Source: Oscillospiraceae bacterium (GTDB lineage: Bacteria > Bacillota > Clostridia > Oscillospirales > Ruminococcaceae). Taken from it: 64,000 nt of DNA. Under the pieces are notes generated by a model. It had not been told where the DNA came from and searched no databases. It worked only from the letters and a program-made list of their open reading frames with translations. Each line of letters opens with the position of its first letter. Within the stretch, counting starts at the first letter, position 1. Positions 51,430 through 57,649 of the stretch are shown here, piece after piece. The stretch lies in contig JAGASN010000023.1 of the NCBI GenBank assembly GCA_017847875.1, positions 1 to 64,000 of the forward strand. The letters run 5' to 3'. The position numbers and the translations under genes are program-made.

Positions 51430-51484
51430 GTTGACAAATCAACAATTTTGCGGTATTATTTAATTTATGTTGTTGACAAGTCAA
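51430..51484 (+). promoter_or_regulatory. marR promoter with two identical operators
   Basis: TTGACA (51431-51436), 17 bp, TATTAT (51454-51459). TTGACAA-N-TCAA palindromes lie at 51431-51442 over the -35 and at 51473-51484 after the start point. Repression by the gene product is likely. Confidence 0.7.
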
Positions 51485-51511
51485 TTTTAAAAAAAGAGGA
51501 ATTTTAAATTT

Positions 51512-51973
51512 ATGATAAGCCGTTTTGAACAGTTCACCATGATTATATCCGGAATTTACCGCAGACTTCAGAAAATTGAAAAGGCGGAAATGATAAAACA
51601 CGGATATAAAGGCGCTTTTGCCCAATATCTTGCAACCCTCAGCAGATATGAGGAAGGTCTTACCTCTTCCGAACTTTGCGAAATCTGCGATAAAGACAAA
51701 GCCGCCGTTTCAAGAATTATTGCCGAAATGGAAGAAAAAGGTCTTGTCCAAAGGGAGAAAAAGGTTGTAAGAACCTATCGTTCCAAAATCACCCTTACCG
51801 AAAAGGGAAAAGAAATTGCCGATTTTGTCAAAAAAAGAGCCGAAGAAGCCGTTTATGCCGTTTCCGGCGAAGTTATGACCGAAAAGGACCGCGAAACTTT
51901 TTATCAGACTCTCGATGCCCTCTATAAAAACCTTCAGAGAATCGGCGCGGAAGGAATCCCTTCCGAAAAATAA
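51512..51973 (+). CDS. MarR-family transcriptional regulator
   Basis: A 153-residue winged-helix dimer. ISGIYRRLQKIEKAEM forms the first helix; LTSSELCEICDKDKAAVSRIIAEMEEKGLVQRE is the DNA-binding part; the wing is KKVVRTYRSKITLTEKG. Ligand unknown. The neighbouring alpha/beta hydrolase and MATE exporter are plausible targets, but neither shows the same operator. Confidence 0.9.
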   Translation: MISRFEQFTMIISGIYRRLQKIEKAEMIKHGYKGAFAQYLATLSRYEEGLTSSELCEICDKDKAAVSRIIAEMEEKGLVQREKKVVRTYRSKITLTEKGKEIADFVKKRAEEAVYAVSGEVMTEKDRETFYQTLDALYKNLQRIGAEGIPSEK

Positions 51974-52022
51974 ACAGACCACAAAATAATTTTTTCATAG
52001 CACACACTTTAAAAAAACAAAA

Positions 52023-52101
52023 AGCGGAGCAGTTTTGCTCCGTTTTTTGTTTTGCGTGCTCAAAAAAACCTCCGTGCTCAAATTTGAGCACGGAGGTTTT
52101 A
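52023..52101. terminator. two terminators between converging genes
   Basis: GCGGAGCA-GTTT-TGCTCCG-TTTTTT (52023-52049) and the perfect ACCTCCGTGCTC-AAATTT-GAGCACGGAGGT (52066-52098) for the minus-strand gene. Confidence 0.85.
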
Positions 52102-52113
52102 TCCGCATTAAAA

Positions 52114-52941
52114 TCAGATTCTTTCGATAAATTCTTCGAAAACGTTGTTCCATTTTGCGGGATATTCAAAGAACATAAGGTGTCCGCCCATAACGTAAGT
52201 TTCGGTTCCGGGGAAGTTTTTGGTATAAAAAGGCTGCGCAACCTCTGCCCAATGCTCGGCAATGAACATAAGGCTCGGAAGATTCTGGCTTACGGAAAGG
52301 GCAGTATCGTAATAGTTGGAGAAAATTGCGCTGGCGAAAAGTTCGCCGCAGATCCAGTAAGGAGTTTTTCCGGATATATCGAGAAGATAGCTTACCTCTT
52401 CTTCGTTCATGGGGTGCTGAATCATGGTGCCTTCGGCATATTCCTTAAAGAATTCGCGGGTGCCTTCGGGGGTTATAAGAACGCGGCTTGCAACTTCGGA
52501 AAGTTCCTCAATGGTGCCTTCGGTCCACCAGTTGGGGTTCGGGTGGAGCGGAAGCGGCGACATATCAATGGTAACGGCGGCTTTGAGTTTTTCGGTGCCG
52601 AACTGTTCGATATAGGACCAGGTGTCAAGGTTACCGGTGCTCCAGCCAACAAGGATAACTTTTTCAAGACCGAGGGCATCTATAAAAGATGCAAGGTCTT
52701 TTCCGTGGGTAACGTAGTTGTTGCCGGAAGTTCCTTTGGTGGAAAGTCCTTGTCCTCTGGGGTCAATGGCGATGGCGCGGTATTTTTGAGAAAAATATTC
52801 CACCTGCGCCTTAAAAATATCGCCGGAGAAAGTAAGACCGGGAATGAAGATTATGGGGTCGCCTTCGCCTTTTTCGATGTAATGAATTTCAACGTTGGTA
52901 TCAACTGTCTGATATTTGCTCTGTAAAAAATCTTTTGCCAT
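52114..52941 (-). CDS. alpha/beta-fold hydrolase
   Basis: A 275-residue soluble hydrolase. Nucleophile elbow LVGWSTGNLD (G-x-S-x-G), oxyanion region IFIPGLTFSG, IDPRGQGLSTKG typical of the haloperoxidase/epoxide hydrolase group, and the final His in YVMGGHLMFFEYP. Substrate unknown. ATG 52941 follows GGAGGTAAAACCA. Confidence 0.9.
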   Translation of the reverse strand: MAKDFLQSKYQTVDTNVEIHYIEKGEGDPIIFIPGLTFSGDIFKAQVEYFSQKYRAIAIDPRGQGLSTKGTSGNNYVTHGKDLASFIDALGLEKVILVGWSTGNLDTWSYIEQFGTEKLKAAVTIDMSPLPLHPNPNWWTEGTIEELSEVASRVLITPEGTREFFKEYAEGTMIQHPMNEEEVSYLLDISGKTPYWICGELFASAIFSNYYDTALSVSQNLPSLMFIAEHWAEVAQPFYTKNFPGTETYVMGGHLMFFEYPAKWNNVFEEFIERI

Positions 52942-53013
52942 TGGTTTTACCTCCTGTTTCAAATATTCTTTAGCTGAATTATAGCACCGCACAAAATTCT
53001 TTTCAACGTAAAT

Positions 53014-53061
53014 TTGTAGAAAAATGCTACAATTGACAGAGCCGTTTTTAAATAATATAAT
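53014..53061 (+). promoter_or_regulatory. MATE gene promoter with adjacent inverted repeat
   Basis: TTGACA (53033-53038), 17 bp, TATAAT (53056-53061). TTGTAG-AAAAATG-CTACAA (53014-53032) abuts the -35, a likely operator. Confidence 0.75.
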
Positions 53062-53103
53062 AATCTTCGGTTTTTTTTAATTTTTAAGAAAGAGGGGAAT
53101 TTT

Positions 53104-54462
53104 TTGGCTTCGGAAACTTCGGCAAAGCGAATTGATATGACCTCCGGTTCAATCTGGAAATGTATGGTCAGCTTCGCAATTCCGGTTTTTATCGGTCACC
53201 TTTTTCAGCAGCTTTATAACACCGCCGACTCCATAATTGTCGGCAACTTCGTGGGAAAAGAAGCCCTTGCGGCGGTTTCCAGCAGCGGAAACCTTATTTT
53301 TATGATGACCGGCTTTTTTATGGGTCTTTGCATGGGCGCCGGCGTTATCATAAGCCGCTATCTCGGCGCAAGGGAATATGAAAAAATGCAGAAGGCTATC
53401 CATACCGCCGTTGCCTTTGCCCTTTGCTGCGGAATAACCCTTTCGGTTCTCGGCCTTTGGCTTGCGCCAAAGCTCCTTATCCTTATGAAAACCCCGGAAA
53501 ACGTTCTTCCGCTTTCAACGACTTATTTCCGAATCTATTTTTTCGGAAGTTTCTTTTCGCTGACTTATAACGTCTGCGCCGGAATTCTGCAGGCTGTTGG
53601 CGATTCAAAAAGCCCTCTCCGTTTTCTCATAATCGCTTCCGTCACAAACGTAATTCTCGACCTTGTTTTTGTCGGTCTTTTCGATTTGGGCGTTGCGGGT
53701 GCCGCCGTTGCAACGGTTATAAGCCAGATGCTCTCCGCGGTTATGGGCTTCAGAAAACTTCTCCGGAGCGAAGGCTATTATCAGCTTCACCCGAAAAAAA
53801 TCCGTTTCGATTTTGACAGGCTCAAAGAGATTCTTCATCAGGGAATCCCTTCCGGAATAAACAACTCCATTATTTCGATAGCAAACGTCGTTGTTCAGTC
53901 GAACATCAACGCTTTCGGCGATACCGCAATGGCCGGCTGTGGTTCCTATTCAAAAATCGAAGGTTTCATTTTCATTCCGATAATGTCCTTCGCAATGGCA
54001 ATAACAACTTTCATCGGCCAAAACCTCGGAGCGGGAAATCACGAAAGGGCGCTTAAAGGTTCACGTTTCGGAATTCTTGCGGCGGTTGTTTCCGCGGAAG
54101 TTCTCGGCGCAATTCTCTGGCTCATCTGCCCCTGGGTAATCCCGCTTTTCAATGATGACCCCGCCGTTGTCGCAATCGGCGTTAACCAGATGAGAACGGA
54201 ATCCCTTTTCTTCTGCCTGCTGGCTTTTGCCCATGCGGTTTCCGCGGTAATGCGCGGCGCCGGAAGAGCAAAAATGCCCATGTACACAATGCTCCTTTGC
54301 TGGTGCATAATCCGCGTTACCTATATAACCGTCGCGGTAAAATTCTTCCCGGTTATCGAAACCGTTTATTGGGCATATCCGCTCACATGGTTTTTGAGCT
54401 GCATAATTTTCGCGATTTATTATTTCAAAGGCGATTGGATCCATACCTTCGATTACAGATAA
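53104..54462 (+). CDS. MATE-family multidrug efflux transporter
   Basis: A 452-residue, 12-TM Na+- or H+-coupled exporter. Family motifs include IPVFIGHLFQQLYNTADSII near the start, GMGAGVIISRYLGAREYEKM-like CMGAGVII in the first half, and AMAITTFIGQNLGAGNHERA in the second. The start is TTG at 53104 with AGAGGGG upstream. Substrates unknown. Confidence 0.94.
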   Translation: MASETSAKRIDMTSGSIWKCMVSFAIPVFIGHLFQQLYNTADSIIVGNFVGKEALAAVSSSGNLIFMMTGFFMGLCMGAGVIISRYLGAREYEKMQKAIHTAVAFALCCGITLSVLGLWLAPKLLILMKTPENVLPLSTTYFRIYFFGSFFSLTYNVCAGILQAVGDSKSPLRFLIIASVTNVILDLVFVGLFDLGVAGAAVATVISQMLSAVMGFRKLLRSEGYYQLHPKKIRFDFDRLKEILHQGIPSGINNSIISIANVVVQSNINAFGDTAMAGCGSYSKIEGFIFIPIMSFAMAITTFIGQNLGAGNHERALKGSRFGILAAVVSAEVLGAILWLICPWVIPLFNDDPAVVAIGVNQMRTESLFFCLLAFAHAVSAVMRGAGRAKMPMYTMLLCWCIIRVTYITVAVKFFPVIETVYWAYPLTWFLSCIIFAIYYFKGDWIHTFDYR

Positions 54463-54497
54463 AAAAAAAAAAGACCGGCACTGCCGGTCTTTTTTTG
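54462..54497 (+). terminator. MATE gene terminator
   Basis: AAAAGACCGGCA-C-TGCCGGTCTTTTTTT. Confidence 0.88.
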
Positions 54498-54541
54498 AGC
54501 CTTCCAATTTGGGAAAAGCGAAAAAGACGGATGAGGGGATA
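54498..54541. repeat. decayed composite repeat
   Basis: GCCTTCCaattTGGGAAAAGCG and GACGGATGAGGGGATAA. The rightmost copy of the family in the window. Confidence 0.6.
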
Positions 54542-54545
54542 AAAC

Positions 54546-55391
54546 TTAAAGCCCTTCGTCCTCGACGAATTTATAAAAAGCTGCTTCGGCGGCTTTGTCC
54601 TCTTCGCGGATGGTTCCGACGGGAGCGGTGTAAACCATATATTCCTCGTTTCCGTCGATTTCGAAAACTCTGTTGCATTCGTCATGGGAAAAAGCGCCGA
54701 TTCCGCAGGTTCCGAGCCCAAGGGCGGTTACCGCAATATAAAGGTTCTGGCAAAGATGACCCGCATCAAGAAGCGCAACACGGTGGGAATGGGTTCCGTA
54801 ACGCCATTCCGCGCGGTAAGCTACCATGGTCCAATAGAAAACAACGTTGGCTTTTTCCGCCCATTTCTGTCCGCAAAGGGTTTCGGAAATTGCGCCTTCA
54901 ATGTTTTCCGGTTTTCCAAGGAATTCTATCGCGTGTTCCATGGGAAGATAGTGATAGATTCCAGGCTCAAGTCCTTCGATTTTTCTTACCATGAGGTAAG
55001 TTTCAAATTCATGTCTTGCGCCGCCGCAGGGAACGGTTCTTATGGTTGCGTAACTTTTTCCGCGTATGCTTTTTATTCCCTGGGTTGCCCAAAGGAGGAA
55101 GGAAAGTCCCTCAAGGCTCATTTTTTCTTCGGTATAAACTCTTGCGCTCCTTCTGTCGCGGATAACGGAGATTATATCGTTTTTGAGCGAAAGACCGGAA
55201 AAATCAAGCGAAAGGGCGGTTTTTGCGGAATCTTCCGCCATTTGCGCTTTGCAAAGGGGCGGTTGGGGAAGGCGAAGCTGTTGGTCGGAAGGGTTAAAAT
55301 CGCTGTCGGCGGTAAGATCGTCGTCGTGATAACCGTGCATAAATCTTCTGCCTTTTTCGGTGAGTTCTTTTTTAAGCTTTTCGTCAATCAT
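54546..55391 (-). CDS. SagB/ThcOx-family FMN oxidoreductase (nitroreductase fold)
   Basis: A 281-residue FMN enzyme. FMN-contact motif VIRDRRSARVYTEE, SFLLWATQGIK, TVPCGGARHEFETYL and the late GLGTCGIGAFSHDE fit the SagB-type dehydrogenase family, which oxidises azolines in peptide natural products. No precursor peptide or YcaO cyclase lies nearby, so a stand-alone redox role is more likely. AGGAGGTTTTTGAAAA precedes the ATG. Confidence 0.88.
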   Translation of the reverse strand: MIDEKLKKELTEKGRRFMHGYHDDDLTADSDFNPSDQQLRLPQPPLCKAQMAEDSAKTALSLDFSGLSLKNDIISVIRDRRSARVYTEEKMSLEGLSFLLWATQGIKSIRGKSYATIRTVPCGGARHEFETYLMVRKIEGLEPGIYHYLPMEHAIEFLGKPENIEGAISETLCGQKWAEKANVVFYWTMVAYRAEWRYGTHSHRVALLDAGHLCQNLYIAVTALGLGTCGIGAFSHDECNRVFEIDGNEEYMVYTAPVGTIREEDKAAEAAFYKFVEDEGL

Positions 55392-55521
55392 TTTTCAAAA
55401 ACCTCCTTTGCTTTATGTTTTCATATTACCACAGGTAAAGAAAAATGGCAAACAGGTTAAATAAAATTTGTTTGCAAAAAGCCATCAGGGTTTTCTACCC
55501 CATTCAATTAAAACACCAGAT

Positions 55522-55552
55522 AAAAAAGGACGTCAAAAGACGTCCCTTTTTA
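55522..55552. terminator. terminator after cassette copy B
   Basis: AAAAAGGACGTC-AAAA-GACGTCCCTTTTT; on the minus strand it follows the CCA end of the partial tRNA copy. Confidence 0.8.
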
Positions 55553-55554
55553 TT

Positions 55555-55747
55555 TGGTGCCGGTGATGGGGGTCGATAAGCTTTTGCTTCGCAAAATCTT
55601 AATGCTTTGCTCGGCACTCGGCAGGTTTAAAATTTATTCTCACAAAAAACAAAAATCTCTGCCTCGTTTACACTCGCAAACCTCTCCGGCTAAAAACGAT
55701 TCACCGAATCGTTTTTTTAACGCCGTCGTCCGGTTTGGTTCGACCCC
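55555..55747 (-). repeat. tRNA-Leu 3'-end mimic cassette, copy B
   Basis: On the minus strand it begins GGGGTCGAACC (55737-55747) and ends TCGACCCCCATCACCGGCACCA, the 3' end of the neighbouring tRNA-Leu(CAA). The ends match copy A closely inside the T-arm (AAACCGGACGACGGCGTTA..., ...TTTTGCGAAGCAAAA) while the middle 50 nt differ. The closing helix GGGGTCGA/TCGACCCC differs from copy A yet stays paired. Confidence 0.7.
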
Positions 55748-55757
55748 AACAAACATA

Positions 55758-55791
55758 AAAAAATACCGTCCCCAAAAGGGACGGTATTTTT
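55758..55791. terminator. terminator of the tRNA-Leu(CAA)
   Basis: AAAATACCGTCCC-CAAAA-GGGACGGTATTTT directly 3' of the tRNA fragment. Confidence 0.85.
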
Positions 55792-55848
55792 TGGTGCCGG
55801 TGATGGGGGTCGAACCCACACGATATCGCTATCAACGGATTTTGAGTT
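55792..55848 (-). tRNA. tRNA-Leu (CAA), 3' part only; likely attachment site
   Basis: CCA end, acceptor 3' strand, T-arm GGGTTCGACCCCC, variable arm GATAGCGATATC and an anticodon loop reading CTCAAAA are present. The sequence then loses tRNA character: no D-arm or 5' acceptor strand follows at higher coordinates. The break lies in the anticodon arm, a known target of tyrosine integrases. This copy cannot be functional. Confidence 0.8.
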
Positions 55849-56162
55849 ATAGAAGCTATGTGGAAGATGGGGTTATATAGCAGAAGATAATAGAACATGA
55901 TAACCCAAAAAAATCGCATGAGCATCAACTTTGTTTGACAAGGTAGATTAAATAAAAGAAAATTTGAGCATGAGAACTTTTCCAATAATAAAACCCTCCG
56001 GAGGGCATTCGGAGGGCATTTTGAAAATTATAAGTGGACATCTGCTGTTGATGATATTATAAAAAATACTTTGGTAAATATTTATTTTACTTAAATTATT
56101 CTTTACAACACTTTTTTGTTGAAGAAAACGGTCCGAACTAAAATGGTTTGGATCGTTTCTGT
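55849..56162. other. end of integrated element, no gene seen
   Basis: Beyond the tRNA break the sequence is AT-rich. It contains an 11-bp tandem duplication (CGGAGGGCATT at 55999 and 56010) and, at 56123-56158, a minus-strand terminator-like hairpin AAACGATCCAAAC-N5-GTTCGGACCGTTT for the defence operon. No reading frame is convincing. Confidence 0.6.
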
Positions 56163-56363
56163 TTAACGATAAATCGGAGGAGTTATTTGTTTGCCATCAT
56201 CATCTACATAATATGTATAACCCTCGCGTTCTTCATAGTCACGACAAGTCCACATTGAAGCTGGTTGATTATGTTTATAGTTTGCAGCACACATTCCGGT
56301 TCTTCCATCATTACTTTTGTAAGGATACCAGTGTTCACAGTCTCTACATGATTTTGTAGGCAT
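56163..56363 (-). CDS. 66-residue cysteine-rich protein in the deaminase module
   Basis: A small protein, MPTKSCRDCEHW at the start, with further cysteines in GMCAANY and MWTCRDYEE, a four-Cys zinc-binding pattern. The end is YYVDDDGKQITPPIYR. Its ribosome site GAGGAGAGATAATA lies in the last codons of the DUT-like gene, so translation is coupled. Third gene of the module; function unknown, I do not recognise a family. Confidence 0.75.
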   Translation of the reverse strand: MPTKSCRDCEHWYPYKSNDGRTGMCAANYKHNQPASMWTCRDYEEREGYTYYVDDDGKQITPPIYR

Positions 56364-56365
56364 TA

Positions 56366-57649
56366 TTATCTCTCCTCATTTTGTTTATAAGTTGGTTTTA
56401 TACTGTCAAAGATGCTTGCAATTATTGAAGTAATTAAAGGAACAATGGCAGCAAATAAATTAATAAGGTTGGTATTTAAAGAATCCGAAGGTTTTACAAA
56501 ACCATATACAAGCAGTGTAGCGGATATGATTGTAGCCAAAATAACAAAAGCATTCTTTCTAAAAAAGTGTCCTAAATTTGCCAAAAACATATTTTTCCAG
56601 CGGTGTGGCACATGTTTGTCTATTTCGACATGAATCTGTGATACTTGGTCACAAAGTTTTTGATATTGGATTTCTTTGTCAAGCAAATCAATTTTTTGCA
56701 AATATTTTTCATCCGAACAGCAAATATAAATATTTGTTGTTTTGTTTGTTTTGCTTAATTCCTCTGTAAGACTATTAACTTTTTCACAAACTTCTTTTGG
56801 CAAATTTTTATATGATGCTATTTTTATGAGCATTGCGTGTATTTTTTTATTTGATTTATCAGCTTGTATTGCTATTTTAAGGTTGTTCAAATCTTCACTA
56901 AGATTATCGACCCAAGATACCTTTTCCGAAGGCTTGTAAACATTCTCTGATAGATATTTTACGAGCTTCTGAAATTCCTCATACTTTTTATATCCCAAAA
57001 ATCTATATGGTTTTTGGGAAGTTTCATTCCAGATATCGGTACGCATTGGAGGATTATCCAACCCTAAATCGACATTGGATTTTGTATGATCACACTTAGT
57101 TCGGAAGGTTGCTAATGTAATTACAGGATTTGTTTCAATTTGACCATTTCTACTTGTTGCCAAGGTGATTTTAATTCTTTTTTTTGTAGGATTATTTAGC
57201 GAAAAAAGAAGCATACCAGTCCAACCGGGATCCAATGTAGTAGAAATGTTGCCGAGGCCTTGTGCTGAATGTCTTACCCTAGAATGAAAATCTCCAGATA
57301 TATTTTTGCTGATTTTTAAGTACTCGTAAGATAGAGCAAGAACTGTATCATGTGGGGCAATATAAAAATATGTGCTATCATTTGAATGATGAATAGTAGT
57401 GAGACGTTTTTTCCTTGTGGAATATATCATTTCCGATAACGAAAAATTGTATCCGACGCCTTTAGCATGTTCTTCATTAAAAGGAGCTATGACTATATCG
57501 CGCAGTTCTTTGCGACAATTTTTTATATCTTCAGACGAAAGTTTTCCACAAGGAAAAGGATCTGAAGAGCTTTTTTCTTGCACTTCCTTTTTAGTTATTA
57601 GTTTTTTAATTATTCTTTGAATCGGTAGAATATCCTTCTGTTTTCTCAT
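56366..57649 (-). CDS. dUTPase/dCTP-deaminase-fold protein with C-terminal membrane anchor
   Basis: A 427-residue two-part protein. Residues about 35-190 match the trimeric dUTPase/Dcd fold: FYIAPHDTVLALSYEYLKI, SRVRHSAQGLGN, and TTLDPGWTGMLLFSLNNPT. The Asp of LDPGWTG sits where dUTPases keep their catalytic Asp; the Glu used by E. coli Dcd in LEFYN is replaced (FSLNN), so deamination is unlikely while nucleotide binding or dUTP hydrolysis is possible. A helical middle leads to two TM segments (about 366-385 and 396-416), placing the enzyme at the inner membrane. ATG 57649 overlaps the deaminase gene by 44 nt; the GTG at 57694 has no ribosome site. Confidence 0.75.
   Translation of the reverse strand: MRKQKDILPIQRIIKKLITKKEVQEKSSSDPFPCGKLSSEDIKNCRKELRDIVIAPFNEEHAKGVGYNFSLSEMIYSTRKKRLTTIHHSNDSTYFYIAPHDTVLALSYEYLKISKNISGDFHSRVRHSAQGLGNISTTLDPGWTGMLLFSLNNPTKKRIKITLATSRNGQIETNPVITLATFRTKCDHTKSNVDLGLDNPPMRTDIWNETSQKPYRFLGYKKYEEFQKLVKYLSENVYKPSEKVSWVDNLSEDLNNLKIAIQADKSNKKIHAMLIKIASYKNLPKEVCEKVNSLTEELSKTNKTTNIYICCSDEKYLQKIDLLDKEIQYQKLCDQVSQIHVEIDKHVPHRWKNMFLANLGHFFRKNAFVILATIISATLLVYGFVKPSDSLNTNLINLFAAIVPLITSIIASIFDSIKPTYKQNEER

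Noticed and set aside
54546..55391. SagB-type gene as part of a peptide natural-product cluster
   Set aside because: No precursor peptide, YcaO cyclase or dedicated transporter adjoins it; the flanking genes are unrelated.
55701..55985. A 94-codon minus-strand frame across the tRNA fragment
   Set aside because: It reads through tRNA and terminator sequence and has no ribosome site.
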